Source: Cellulophaga sp. F20128 (GTDB lineage: Bacteria > Bacteroidota > Bacteroidia > Flavobacteriales > Flavobacteriaceae). From it: a stretch of DNA of 64,000 nucleotides. A program made the position numbers and the translations under genes. The stretch is from positions 1-64,000 of the forward strand of contig NZ_JALKBA010000020.1 in NCBI RefSeq assembly GCF_023015805.1, read 5' to 3'. The notes beneath the pieces were generated by a model. It had not been told where the DNA came from and did no database searches. It worked only from the letters and a program-made list of their open reading frames with translations. Of the stretch, positions 53,235 through 62,222 are shown in pieces (positions within the stretch are counted from its first letter, which is position 1; the number at the start of each line of letters is the position of its first letter).

Positions 53235-54014
53235 CTAAAAGGAAGCGATATAACGAATTACCTTTTGGTTAAAAACATCTGGCTGTTCTACATTTACCAC
53301 ATGCCCGCAATCCTTGACAACAATTAGCTCTGAAGAAGCCTGCTGTTGAACCACTTTTCTAATGGAAGGCAAAAACATATAATCCTCTTCGCCCATAATG
53401 TACAAGACTGGAATTTTTATATCCTTTGTTCTAAAAAAGCGTAATAAAGGGTTAATATCTGCGGTTAGCTTAAACCAGCGTATAAATTCTTTTTGATATA
53501 ATTTCTTTGCTTCCCTAACAAACAGCAAGCGAGATTCCTTGTGGTTTTTGTTAGGCATAATAACAAAGGCAAAAAATTTATACAACCATAAATAGGGTAC
53601 AATAGACTTAAAGACAACCCCCAAACGCATTAACAGTTGAGACCTGAAGTTTAGTTTTAGAATTGCCCCACCCAACACCATGCTCTCCACTTTCTCCGGA
53701 TAATTTTCTGCTAAGTTTCTAATTAAAATAGTGCCTAGCGATATCCCAATAAAATGAGATTTTATAACCTTTTCATGTTCTAAAACCTGTACAATGTCTT
53801 CCGTTAAAAAATTAAAGGTATATTTTTCATCATATACATCTTTAAAACTATGTTTAGAACCTCCGTGACCTCTAAGGTCTACAAGCAATATATTAAACTG
53901 CCCTTTAAATGCTCGTAATTGTTTAAACCAAATGGAAGAACTACCTCCTGCCCCATGAATAAATGTGACCCATTTTTCTGAAGTATCATGCCGATAAGTA
54001 GTGTAGTTTAACAA
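53235..54014 (-). CDS. alpha/beta-hydrolase
   Basis: A 259-residue cytoplasmic hydrolase of the alpha/beta fold. The oxyanion region is FIHGAGGSSSIW. The nucleophile elbow is GISLGT (Ser near residue 95), the acid is in MGEEDYMF and the catalytic His is in DCGHVVNVEQP. It resembles esterases or proline iminopeptidase-like hydrolases with a short lid. The natural substrate is unknown. It ends near the terminator at 53197. Confidence 0.92.
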   Translation of the reverse strand: MLNYTTYRHDTSEKWVTFIHGAGGSSSIWFKQLRAFKGQFNILLVDLRGHGGSKHSFKDVYDEKYTFNFLTEDIVQVLEHEKVIKSHFIGISLGTILIRNLAENYPEKVESMVLGGAILKLNFRSQLLMRLGVVFKSIVPYLWLYKFFAFVIMPNKNHKESRLLFVREAKKLYQKEFIRWFKLTADINPLLRFFRTKDIKIPVLYIMGEEDYMFLPSIRKVVQQQASSELIVVKDCGHVVNVEQPDVFNQKVIRYIASF

Positions 54015-54186
54015 TTTATAGATCTAGTATATTGATTGCGCATAAAGGGTGTAAAAATAGGAATTATTCATCTTGTAATCGTATAAATGTTAATAATATG
54101 CATGGCTAAAGTTAAATAAAAGGTAAATAACCAATTTATTAGTCAAACGCCACATTGGTGGTAGGCCAAAACCCATTTTTGAAACG

Positions 54187-54194
54187 TATCTTTG
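54187..54194 (+). promoter_or_regulatory. -7 promoter box before a short gene
   Basis: TATCTTTG matches TAnnTTTG. Transcription would start near 54200, which supports the ATG at 54215 over the in-frame one at 54155. Confidence 0.55.
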
Positions 54195-54214
54195 TATATA
54201 ACAAAACATTAGGC

Positions 54215-54409
54215 ATGAAAAATCAATATTGCAGAGTAGGAACCACGACACCATTAACGAATGAAGAAGGGATGATTTCTCTTCTTGAGCGTCGGTATAA
54301 TTCTTTTTTAGAAATGGCATCTCAAATTGGAAACACCAATACCAAATTGGCTGAATTTTTTCAGTACAAAGCCGTAAAAATTAGAAGGACTTTAGAAAAG
54401 TTAGTTTAG
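54215..54409 (+). CDS. conserved 64-residue protein
   Basis: A short helical protein starting [19 protein letters not shown] and ending [16 protein letters not shown]. It has no signal peptide or membrane segment. The promoter box just upstream fixes the start. Its last 9 bases overlap the end of pyrF on the opposite strand. I do not recognise a family with a known role. Confidence 0.6.
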   Translation: MKNQYCRVGTTTPLTNEEGMISLLERRYNSFLEMASQIGNTNTKLAEFFQYKAVKIRRTLEKLV

Positions 54410-55222
54410 TTTTTCTAGTTCTTTTTCCATTTGCTGTTGCAATTCTTTTGCTTTGCTAGCTGCTGCTTGGGCAAAATCTAACTGGGCTCCTGCGTAAATT
54501 ATTCCACGAGAAGAATTTATAAGCAAGCCAACGTTTTTGTTCATTCCATATTTACATACTTCAGACAAGCTTCCCCCTTGAGCTCCTACCCCAGGAACCA
54601 ATAAAAAACTATCAGGTATAATTTGTCGTATTTCTACCAAATATTCTGCTTTAGTTGCACCAACAACATACATTAGATTTTCTGATCCTTTATACCCAAT
54701 TGAAGTTTCTAAGACGTGTTTGTACACTTCTTTATTTTCTATTTTCTTGGTTTGATAATCAAATGCTCCCGCATTAGAGGTTAATGCTAAAAGAATGGTA
54801 TGCTTCTCCTTAAATGCCAAGAAAGGTTCCACAGAATCCTTGCCCATATATGGCGCCACTGTTACAGAATCAAAACCTAAGTCATCAAAGAACGCTTTTG
54901 CATACATTGTAGAGGTATTGCCAATATCTCCACGCTTGGCATCTGCTATTGTAAAAATTTCTGGATAATTTGTATTAAGGTAGTTTATGGTCTTTTCTAA
55001 GGCCATCCAACCTTTTATCCCATAAGCCTCATAAAATGCAGTATTGGGCTTGTATGCCACACACAAATGATGAGTTGCGTCTATTATTTCTTTATTAAAA
55101 GCAAAAATAGGATCTTCTTCCTTTAATAAATGGTTCGGAATCTTGGTTATATCTACATCTAATCCAATACATAAAAAAGATTTCTTCTTATGAATTTGTG
55201 CTACTAACTGTGCTGTTGTCAT
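54401..55222 (-). CDS. pyrF: orotidine 5'-phosphate decarboxylase
   Basis: Last step of UMP synthesis. It is 273 residues long, in the PyrF subtype 2 group common in Bacteroidota. Motifs are [12 protein letters not shown] near residue 17, [13 protein letters not shown] near 56-68, the catalytic [18 protein letters not shown] near 90-107 and [13 protein letters not shown]. It is transcribed as the gene after prfA on the same strand, but heptamer repeats fill the gap between them. Confidence 0.96.
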   Translation of the reverse strand: MTTAQLVAQIHKKKSFLCIGLDVDITKIPNHLLKEEDPIFAFNKEIIDATHHLCVAYKPNTAFYEAYGIKGWMALEKTINYLNTNYPEIFTIADAKRGDIGNTSTMYAKAFFDDLGFDSVTVAPYMGKDSVEPFLAFKEKHTILLALTSNAGAFDYQTKKIENKEVYKHVLETSIGYKGSENLMYVVGATKAEYLVEIRQIIPDSFLLVPGVGAQGGSLSEVCKYGMNKNVGLLINSSRGIIYAGAQLDFAQAAASKAKELQQQMEKELEKLN

Positions 55223-55233
55223 TTTTTAATTGG

Positions 55234-55282
55234 ATTCTGGGTTTTTGGCTATGGGTTTTAGGTTCTAGGTCTTGGGTATTTA
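55234..55282. repeat. degenerate heptamer repeat block A
   Basis: Seven consecutive 7-base units read attctgg, gtttttg, gctatgg, gttttag, gttctag, gtcttgg, gtattta. The consensus is close to GTTTTAG. It lies between pyrF and prfA. The period of 7 is clear while individual bases have drifted. Confidence 0.6.
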
Positions 55283-55315
55283 AAATATAACCTGGAATTC
55301 AGATGAGCACATCAA

Positions 55316-55350
55316 TTTTAGACGTTAGACCTTGGACTTTAGACTTTAGA
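55316..55350. repeat. degenerate heptamer repeat block B
   Basis: Five 7-base units, ttttaga, cgttaga, ccttgga, ctttaga, ctttaga, have consensus CTTTAGA. The last unit overlaps the stop codon of prfA (55346-55348). Confidence 0.6.
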
Positions 55351-56422
55351 AAATCTCCGAAGCTTCTTTTAATTTCTCGGTATTGTCTACAAACATTAAC
55401 TCATCTATAATTTTCTGAATATCCCCATTAATGATATTTTGCAAGTCGTATAGGGTTAATCCAATTCTATGGTCGGTTACCCTTCCTTGCGAATAGTTAT
55501 AGGTCCTAATTTTGGCAGAACGGTCACCACTACTCACTTGCGAATTTCGCTTGGCCGCATCTTCTTCTTGTTTTTTTGCCAATTCCATGTCGTACAACCT
55601 AGAACGCAATACTTTAAAAGCCTTGTCCTTGTTTTTATGTTGTGACTTTTGATCTTGACATTGTGCCACCAATCCGGTAGGAAGGTGTGTTAAACGCACC
55701 GCAGAATAGGTTGTGTTCACCGATTGTCCACCAGGTCCTGAAGAACAGAAAAAATCGACACGAACATCTTTTGGATCTATTTGCACATCAAAATCTTCTG
55801 CTTCTGGCAATACCATTACCGTAGCTGCACTTGTATGTACTCTACCCTGTGTTTCTGTTTGCGGCACTCGTTGTACACGGTGCACGCCAGCTTCAAACTT
55901 TAGCGTACCATATACGTCTTCCCCTGAAACTTCAAATTGAATTTCTTTATAACCCCCGCTGGTACCTTCACTTAAATCGATCACATTGGTTTTCCAACCT
56001 CTAGATTCACAATACTTGGTATACATCCGGTGTAGATCGCCAGCAAAAATACTAGCCTCGTCTCCTCCGGTTCCTGCTCTAATTTCCAAAACAACATTTT
56101 TAGAATCTTCCGGATCCTTAGGGATTAACAATAGTTTTATTTCTTCTTCTAATTTAGGTATCCCCACCTTAGCCTCTTCCATCTGCATTTTAGCCATTTC
56201 TACCATTTCTGCATCACTACCGTCAGAAATAATTGCATTGGCCTCCTCTAGATTGTTTGTAAACTCTATATACAAATCCCGTTTTTCACATAAAAGTTTC
56301 AGGTCTTTGTACTCTTTATTTAATTCTATATAACGCTTTTGATCTGTGATAATATCTGGTTGGATAATTAAATCCGACACCTCATCAAATCGTTGTTTTA
56401 CTATGTTTAATTTATCAATCAT
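55346..56422 (-). CDS. prfA: peptide chain release factor 1
   Basis: Ends translation at UAA and UAG. It is 358 residues long and full length. The anticodon-like tripeptide PxT is in [18 protein letters not shown], where the PQT is normal for RF1. The GGQ motif lies in [17 protein letters not shown], with the expected Gln for PrmC methylation. The C-terminal domain has [18 protein letters not shown]. Heptamer repeats extend into its stop codon. Confidence 0.97.
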   Translation of the reverse strand: MIDKLNIVKQRFDEVSDLIIQPDIITDQKRYIELNKEYKDLKLLCEKRDLYIEFTNNLEEANAIISDGSDAEMVEMAKMQMEEAKVGIPKLEEEIKLLLIPKDPEDSKNVVLEIRAGTGGDEASIFAGDLHRMYTKYCESRGWKTNVIDLSEGTSGGYKEIQFEVSGEDVYGTLKFEAGVHRVQRVPQTETQGRVHTSAATVMVLPEAEDFDVQIDPKDVRVDFFCSSGPGGQSVNTTYSAVRLTHLPTGLVAQCQDQKSQHKNKDKAFKVLRSRLYDMELAKKQEEDAAKRNSQVSSGDRSAKIRTYNYSQGRVTDHRIGLTLYDLQNIINGDIQKIIDELMFVDNTEKLKEASEIF

Positions 56423-56514
56423 AATCCGTGCTTCGCTTGGACTGCGAATTTACGATAAATTTTGAAGATTTTTTAAACATCTAAATGGAACTGAAGAAAA
56501 AAAGCAGAATTACA

Positions 56515-57798
56515 CTATTTCGTATAGACAAAGGTTGTACCCAAACTAACAATAAAAGAATCTAAACCTGTACTACGGTTGTATATGATCCCTTTTACAT
56601 CTAAGGTTTTTAATCCAAAACCTAAAACAGAAAGCTTGGCAAAAATGTCTTTATACCGCAAACCTGCCCCGTATTGATGCGCATTAAAGTTGCTTAAATC
56701 ATAGTCTGAGGTATAATATGCTAAACTAGAAACCGCGCTTTCTTTTTTGTAAAAATAATCTGCTTTGGTCTGGTTGTAAAACCTATAACTTGGATACACG
56801 GTAAAGACATCATTTAATTTAATTGGAATCTCTACACTTGCGGTATGGGAAGTTACTCCCCAATTGTCAGTATAAAAACGATAGTAGCTACGCAGTACAA
56901 AAACTTCATTTACATAATAATTTAACCGACCACCAACAGGAAATTTAAATCTACTATCTGGCAAACGCTCTACTGCATCAGCCAATTGAAAATCATCGAT
57001 AAAAAAATTGTCTCGATCACCAAAATACATCCGTTGAAAAGGGGTACTCAACAAACCGTTTTGCTGGATTACATCTACAAATAACGACCCTTGCACTTTA
57101 GATCCTAATATCTGAGAAACACTTAGTGAAAGCGAATAAGAATTGCGATTAAGGTTAGAGAATTCATTAAATAAGGGAGAATACGTTCCACTACCCGTTA
57201 CCCTATTATCAAAAAAACCATCTCTTAATTCAATTGGATATTCGGCTTTCCATGTATCTAAAAAGACTTGCCCGGAGACTGATACTTCGGTGTTTTTCTC
57301 ATTAAATAAATAAGCGTAATTAGCACCAAAGCCAAGTGAAAAATAATCGAACTCACGGGCAGCGTATATATTGGCTCCAATTCTGGAGTTTCTGTCTTTA
57401 GAACTGTGTTCGTAAGAACCTTTAAAATGAATGAGCTCATCACTCTGTGATGCTCCTGAAGATGCGTTAAAAGGACTTACCTCCTTATTTGCGTTACCAT
57501 CCAAAGGATTTACATTGCTAGAAGAAGCAGATGAGTATGCAGAAATACCGGTATCTATTGTGATAATATCGTCATTATTTAGCGGCAATCTCACAACAAT
57601 ACTTGAAGCAGCATCTGTCAATTTTTCTGTCCCTTCCCCTCCTGTTACCGCCGCATTGTTGCCGTCTTGATCATAATAACTAAACAAGATATCAATTTCT
57701 GTATTTTCCAAAACACGTTGTGTATATGCCGTATTTTCTTGTGCATTCACCACAAATGAAAACAACAATAGCATTCCAAAAATTATGCTTTTTAGCAT
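56515..57798 (-). CDS. DUF3570 outer-membrane beta-barrel protein
   Basis: A 427-residue exported protein with a signal peptide ending VNAQ (residue 19). An early acidic/Gly segment (YYDQDGNNAAVTGGEGTE) is followed by long alternating strands with many Tyr and Phe, and the protein ends FIVSLGTTFVYTK. It matches DUF3570, which commonly occurs with a DUF4266 gene and ApbE. It is the last gene of the operon Rieske / thioredoxin / apbE / DUF4266 / DUF3570. It may be the outer-membrane part or receptor of an envelope redox unit. The role is not established. Confidence 0.85.
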   Translation of the reverse strand: MLKSIIFGMLLLFSFVVNAQENTAYTQRVLENTEIDILFSYYDQDGNNAAVTGGEGTEKLTDAASSIVVRLPLNNDDIITIDTGISAYSSASSSNVNPLDGNANKEVSPFNASSGASQSDELIHFKGSYEHSSKDRNSRIGANIYAAREFDYFSLGFGANYAYLFNEKNTEVSVSGQVFLDTWKAEYPIELRDGFFDNRVTGSGTYSPLFNEFSNLNRNSYSLSLSVSQILGSKVQGSLFVDVIQQNGLLSTPFQRMYFGDRDNFFIDDFQLADAVERLPDSRFKFPVGGRLNYYVNEVFVLRSYYRFYTDNWGVTSHTASVEIPIKLNDVFTVYPSYRFYNQTKADYFYKKESAVSSLAYYTSDYDLSNFNAHQYGAGLRYKDIFAKLSVLGFGLKTLDVKGIIYNRSTGLDSFIVSLGTTFVYTK

Positions 57799-57814
57799 CT
57801 AAATATATCTTCTA

Positions 57815-58024
57815 TTAATTACATCCACACCCACCACCAGTTTTTCCTCCATTCGCTCCAGAAGCAGCCTCTCTATACACTTGAAAATTAGTTTCATAGC
57901 GTTCCATACCCTTGGCTGACAGTTTCATTTCTTCATCATTCAGGTATATTTTATCATACCCTTTCACCGTGACACAAGAGGTACCCATTAGCAGTAAACA
58001 AAAAATAACAATACTGTTTTTCAT
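57815..58024 (-). CDS. DUF4266 lipoprotein
   Basis: A 69-residue lipoprotein: hydrophobic start, lipobox GTSC (Cys 17), then KGYDKIYLNDEEMKLSAKG and YETNFQVYREAASGANGG. It ends in GGGCGCN. The C-terminal Cys-Gly-Cys after a Gly run could bind metal or be a modification site. It sits 12 bases after apbE and 16 bases before the DUF3570 gene, and matches a family I recall as DUF4266. Confidence 0.85.
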   Translation of the reverse strand: MKNSIVIFCLLLMGTSCVTVKGYDKIYLNDEEMKLSAKGMERYETNFQVYREAASGANGGKTGGGCGCN

Positions 58025-58036
58025 ACCTTAAATTTA

Positions 58037-59026
58037 CTAATAATTCTGCAACACTATACCAGCACTTTTATGAATTTTATTACTTTCATCAACAATAATT
58101 ACTTCTACGCCAGCCAATTGATTAATTACAGACAAGCCAGTTTCTACCCCCATAACAAAAACGGATGTTGCCAAGGCATCACACATTTCCGCTTTTTTAG
58201 CAAAAACGGAAACACTTTTTACTCCTTTAGAGGGCCAACCGGTCCTAGGGTCTATGATGTGTGAGTATTTATCGCCCTTAAATAGTATGTACTTTTCGTA
58301 ATTCCCAGAAGTGGCTACGGAGGATTCTACAATGGGAAGCCAAGAAAATATTTTTTCCTTATCGAGGGGATTTGTAATTCCCACCATCCATTTTTTTCCA
58401 CTTACTTGTGTCCCCCATGTAGTTAAATCTCCTGCGGCATTAATAATACCTCCAACAACACCTTTTTCTTGCAACAAGGCTTTCACTTTATCTGCGGCAT
58501 AACCCTTTCCAATGCCCCCAAAGGCTATTTTCATTCCCTTTTGGGGTAAAAAAACGGTTTGTGCTTCTTTATTTAGAACGATGTTCTTATACCCAACATT
58601 TTCAACTGAGCGCAAAATGGCTTCGTCTGTAGGCACATAATCCATTGCTATATTAAATTTCCAAATAACATCCATTGCGGCATAGCTAATATCAAAAGCA
58701 CCATCTGTGACTTTAGACAACTGTATTGATCGTTCTATAAGACCATAAAGTTCTTTGCTAATGGGAACAGCTTGTATTCCAGCATTGTTGTTTACTTGTG
58801 ACGTTTCAGAAGAACTGTCCCATGAAGATATAAGTTTTTCTATTCTTTGAACCTCCGCAATGGCTAAGTCTATATAAAGATTTGCTGTAGCTTCTTGTTG
58901 TGCTACTATGGTAAAATCGAATCGATTTCCCATTAACTTTACAGTTCTATGAGCGGTAATATATTTTTCTTGTGCAACAGACAGTAGAAAAAAAAGACAA
59001 AAAGCGGGGGATAACAATTTTCTCAC
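58037..59026 (-). CDS. apbE: FAD:protein FMN transferase (ApbE)
   Basis: Exported enzyme that transfers FMN from FAD to a Thr or Ser of target proteins in the envelope. It is 329 residues long with a signal peptide ending SVAQ. Motifs are FDFTIVAQ-like, SEQTSQVNN-like SSETSQVNNNAG, AFGGIGKGYAADKVK, YSHIIDPRTGWPSKGV and CDALATSVFVMG. It overlaps the thioredoxin gene by 4 bases. No flavin-accepting Nqr/Rnf or NosR gene is in the window, so the acceptor may be an operon partner or lie elsewhere. Confidence 0.93.
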   Translation of the reverse strand: MRKLLSPAFCLFFLLSVAQEKYITAHRTVKLMGNRFDFTIVAQQEATANLYIDLAIAEVQRIEKLISSWDSSSETSQVNNNAGIQAVPISKELYGLIERSIQLSKVTDGAFDISYAAMDVIWKFNIAMDYVPTDEAILRSVENVGYKNIVLNKEAQTVFLPQKGMKIAFGGIGKGYAADKVKALLQEKGVVGGIINAAGDLTTWGTQVSGKKWMVGITNPLDKEKIFSWLPIVESSVATSGNYEKYILFKGDKYSHIIDPRTGWPSKGVKSVSVFAKKAEMCDALATSVFVMGVETGLSVINQLAGVEVIIVDESNKIHKSAGIVLQNY

Positions 59027-59463
59027 TTCACAAATTTAGTCAAATGCCGAATATATTCAGAAGGGGAAACATTTTTATATCCTGTTTTTCCCAATATTTC
59101 TTCCTCTTTATTCAACAGTAAAACAAAAGGAAAATAGCCATTTGGATTAAATTTATCAGCTATTTCTGCATTGGAATTGGCTACTTTTTCAGGAAGTTTA
59201 TTTTTCTTCTTTCTAGGAAAATCTGCTCTATACAAGACTAATTCCTGTTGTGCATACTTTATAAATTCTTTGGATTGCCAGATTTGGGTATCCAATTTAA
59301 TACAGGTTCCACACCAATCTGATCCAGAAAAAACAATTAAAAGGGGCTTGTTTTCATCAGCTGCTTTTTCTAGTGCCTGGGTATAATTTTCACTCCATTC
59401 TTGAGCAGAAACTACCACAGAACACAAGATAGCTATTACGATTAAAAAGTGCTTCATACGCAA
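59023..59463 (-). CDS. exported thioredoxin-fold protein
   Basis: A 146-residue protein with a signal peptide ending VSAQ and a thioredoxin fold. Its active site is SGSDWCGTCIKLDTQ, where the WCGTC dithiol is redox competent. The cis-Pro region is NGYFPFVLLLNKEEEIL. It should act in the periplasm to reduce or oxidise partner cysteines, perhaps of the Cys-rich DUF4266 lipoprotein. It lies 23 bases downstream of the Rieske gene. Confidence 0.9.
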   Translation of the reverse strand: MRMKHFLIVIAILCSVVVSAQEWSENYTQALEKAADENKPLLIVFSGSDWCGTCIKLDTQIWQSKEFIKYAQQELVLYRADFPRKKKNKLPEKVANSNAEIADKFNPNGYFPFVLLLNKEEEILGKTGYKNVSPSEYIRHLTKFVK

Positions 59464-59486
59464 TAAGGAATCAAAATTTATACCAC

Positions 59487-59930
59487 TTATTCATAAACAC
59501 GAAGCATGGTACCAGTAAGTGTGGTATTGTACACCTTTAGGGGTTTTGCAGCTTTACTATCTACTTTGTTTAAGGGAGTCCCAGTTTGACTAAAACGAGA
59601 TCCGTGAACATCACAATAAAAAATACCACCATCTACGTTTACAAAACGTACCTGGTCATAACTCTCATGACTGCAAATTTGACTTGCTGCTACAAATTCG
59701 CCTTCTAAGTTCTTAGCGACTACAACTAAATTTTTTAATACAAAACCACCATTGTTTGCTAATTTAGAACCTTCAGCCGAATCTAAATCTATGGTAAAAT
59801 CAACATTTGTAGGCTCTTCCTTTATCTCTCCTTCTACGTCATCACTTTTAGAACAACCTCCCAAACAAGGAAAAGTTAGGGCAAATGCTGCACCCACGCC
59901 TATACTTTTTAAAAACTGCTTCCTTTCCAT
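59487..59930 (-). CDS. Rieske [2Fe-2S] lipoprotein
   Basis: A 147-residue exported protein. The N-terminus (MERKQFLKSIGVGAAFALTF) is hydrophobic after a basic start, and the lipobox lies at LGGCSK. Rieske motifs are CSHESYDQV and YCDVHGSRFS, which give C-x-H and C-x-x-H ligands to a [2Fe-2S] cluster. It is the first gene of the envelope redox operon and 50 bases after purM. It lacks a cytochrome bc partner here, so it is a candidate electron carrier for the operon. The physiological partner is unknown. Confidence 0.9.
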   Translation of the reverse strand: MERKQFLKSIGVGAAFALTFPCLGGCSKSDDVEGEIKEEPTNVDFTIDLDSAEGSKLANNGGFVLKNLVVVAKNLEGEFVAASQICSHESYDQVRFVNVDGGIFYCDVHGSRFSQTGTPLNKVDSKAAKPLKVYNTTLTGTMLRVYE

Positions 59931-59980
59931 ACTTTGCTTCTTTACAAATACAACGTTTAAAAAGTAGAATTTCTTACTTT

Positions 59981-61159
59981 TTAATACACAAAAGTTCCAT
60001 ATTCACTAGAAATGGTTAGTTTTTTGGTAGCACTAGCTTCAACGCGACCCACTATTTTTGCCGCAACACCAAAACTTTCAGCGATAGCAATAATATCTTC
60101 TGCCACTGTTGGGTTTACGTAAACTTCCATTCGGTGACCGCAATTAAAAACTTGGTACATCTCTTTCCAATCTGTTTTAGATTGTTCTTGAATTAATTTA
60201 AACAAGGGTGGTACTGGAAAAAGATTGTCTTTTACAATGTGTAAATTATCAATAAAATGAAGTATTTTAGTTTGTGCTCCACCGCTGCAATGCACCATAC
60301 CATGGATATCATCAGCCTTGTATTTTTCTAATATTTTCTTAACAATTGGCGCATAGGTACGCGTGGGTGACAATACCAATTTTCCTGCATCTAAGGGAGA
60401 ATCTGCCACGGCATCTGTTAATTTTACAGTTCCAGAATACACCAAAGCCTCAGGAACGGCTGCATCAAAACTTTCAGGGTATTTTGTGGCTAAATACTTA
60501 GAGAACACATCATGTCTCGCAGATGTAAGTCCGTTACTCCCCATACCACCATTGTATTCCTTTTCATAACTAGCCTGACCAAAAGATTCTAAGCCAACAA
60601 TGACATCACCCTCGGTAATATTAGCATTATCAATCACATCTTTTTTATGGATTCTTGCGGTAACGGTAGAATCTACAATTATAGTACGTACCAAATCACC
60701 TACATCTGCAGTTTCACCACCGGTAGAATGTATTACAATTCCATGCCCTTTTAGGTCTTTAATCAGTTCTTCCGTACCGTTTATAATAGCAGATAAAACT
60801 TCGCCAGGAATTAAATTTTTATTTCTTCCAATAGTTGAAGACAACATAATATTATCCGTAGCTCCAACACAAATTAGATCATCAATATTCATGATTAAGG
60901 CATCTTGTGCTATGCCTTTCCAAACGGAAATATCTCCAGTTTCTTTCCAATACATATATGCTAAAGACGACTTTGTACCAGCCCCATCAGCATGCATTAC
61001 CAAACAATAATCATCATCATTGGTTAAGTAATCTGGAACTATTTTACAGAATGCCTTAGGAAATAGACCTTTATCAATATTTTTAATGGCATTGTGCACA
61101 TCTTCCTTGGATGCAGAAACCCCTCTTTGATTATATCTTTCGCTATTGGATGAACTCAT
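59981..61159 (-). CDS. purM: phosphoribosylformylglycinamidine cyclo-ligase (AIR synthase)
   Basis: Forms AIR in purine synthesis. It is 392 residues long, the longer Bacteroidota form. Motifs are RYNQRGVSASKEDV near the N-terminus, LVMHADGAGTKSSLAY, the catalytic VDDLI-like IDDLICVGAT, HSTGGETADVGDL, and GLESFGQASYEKEYNGGMG. The core is conserved, so I assign purM although it diverges from the E. coli type. It may share a transcript with the Rieske gene downstream of it, 50 bases away. Confidence 0.9.
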   Translation of the reverse strand: MSSSNSERYNQRGVSASKEDVHNAIKNIDKGLFPKAFCKIVPDYLTNDDDYCLVMHADGAGTKSSLAYMYWKETGDISVWKGIAQDALIMNIDDLICVGATDNIMLSSTIGRNKNLIPGEVLSAIINGTEELIKDLKGHGIVIHSTGGETADVGDLVRTIIVDSTVTARIHKKDVIDNANITEGDVIVGLESFGQASYEKEYNGGMGSNGLTSARHDVFSKYLATKYPESFDAAVPEALVYSGTVKLTDAVADSPLDAGKLVLSPTRTYAPIVKKILEKYKADDIHGMVHCSGGAQTKILHFIDNLHIVKDNLFPVPPLFKLIQEQSKTDWKEMYQVFNCGHRMEVYVNPTVAEDIIAIAESFGVAAKIVGRVEASATKKLTISSEYGTFVY

Positions 61160-61293
61160 ACTTATTAGTTTGCCACAAAAATAATGTAATCCGTAAAAAT
61201 AGCAGCATTAAACTGAGGTAGATATTAACAAACTAATACAAAGTAGCTCTGGGATAATTAAAATCTAGAAATAAAGCAAACAAATCATGGCTA

Positions 61294-61342
61294 GTTGATG
61301 GTTATAGGTGCTTGGTTTTCTGTTTTAGATTGTGGATTTTCG
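61294..61342. repeat. degenerate heptamer repeat block C
   Basis: Seven 7-base units, gttgatg, gttatag, gtgcttg, gttttct, gttttag, attgtgg, attttcg, have the same GTTTTAG-like consensus as block A at 55234. Most of the block lies inside the 3' end of the EamA gene and encodes its basic tail. Confidence 0.6.
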
Positions 61343-62222
61343 GCTTCTTCCTTGTCCTACTTTTGAGAATGCCGTTTACAATTACTGTTGCTATTATGAG
61401 TAGGGCGCCCAAATAGAACATAGGATCCATTTTTTCGCTCTCCCCAAAAATAATAAACGCCAATAAAATACCATAAACCGGCTCCAAATTATTGGTAAGC
61501 ACAACGGTATACGGACTGAGGTAGCGCATTAATTTAACCGATGCAATAAAAGCATAGGCGGTACAAAACGAAGCCAAAATAAATAGATACACCCAATCTG
61601 ATGTTGAAAGCTGAAAGTTTATCTGGGAAAAACTTCCTTGAATAAACATATAGATGGTCAAGAAAATTACCCCGGCTCCCAACTCGTAAAAGGAGATCAC
61701 TGAAGGCTTGTGGTTCTGAATTAATTTGCCATTCATCAGTGAAAAAACAGCAGCCAAAAAAGCAGAGCATAAGGCCAAAAGAATACCTTCCTTATAACTT
61801 GCATCTATATTAAAAATTAAAGTCAAACCCCCAATTACTACCAGTCCAAAAATTATTTCGTACCAAATTACTTTGCGCTTGTACCAAATAGGCTCTAGAA
61901 TGGCGGCAAAAAAGGCGCCGGTAGACATTGTGGCCAAGGCTATCGAAACATTAGACACTTTAATTGCTTCAAAAAAAGTGAGCCAATGCAATGCAATAAC
62001 ACATCCTGTTAACAACATCAGCAACAAACTTTTGCGATTTACTTTTAAACTATTTTTACGAATAAAAATAAACACCAATACTAAAGCAGCAGCCATCAAC
62101 ATCCGATACCAAACCAATGGCATAGCATCAATACTAATTAGCTTCCCTAAGATGGCCGAAAAGCCCCAAATAAAAACTATAAAATGTAAATGAAGGTAAT
62201 TTTTAAACTTATCGTTTAGCAT
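61302..62222 (-). CDS. EamA-family (DMT) transporter
   Basis: A 306-residue inner-membrane transporter with ten hydrophobic segments in two EamA repeats. The first repeat begins FIVFIWGFSAILGKLIS, and the second includes VVLTNNLEPVYGILLAFIIF with the usual Pro-Val-Tyr motif. The basic tail, TRKKPKIHNLKQKTKHL, is encoded by heptamer-like DNA (block C) and probably is a late extension. The substrate is unknown. It overlaps the permease gene upstream by 14 bases. Confidence 0.92.
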   Translation of the reverse strand: MLNDKFKNYLHLHFIVFIWGFSAILGKLISIDAMPLVWYRMLMAAALVLVFIFIRKNSLKVNRKSLLLMLLTGCVIALHWLTFFEAIKVSNVSIALATMSTGAFFAAILEPIWYKRKVIWYEIIFGLVVIGGLTLIFNIDASYKEGILLALCSAFLAAVFSLMNGKLIQNHKPSVISFYELGAGVIFLTIYMFIQGSFSQINFQLSTSDWVYLFILASFCTAYAFIASVKLMRYLSPYTVVLTNNLEPVYGILLAFIIFGESEKMDPMFYLGALLIIATVIVNGILKSRTRKKPKIHNLKQKTKHL

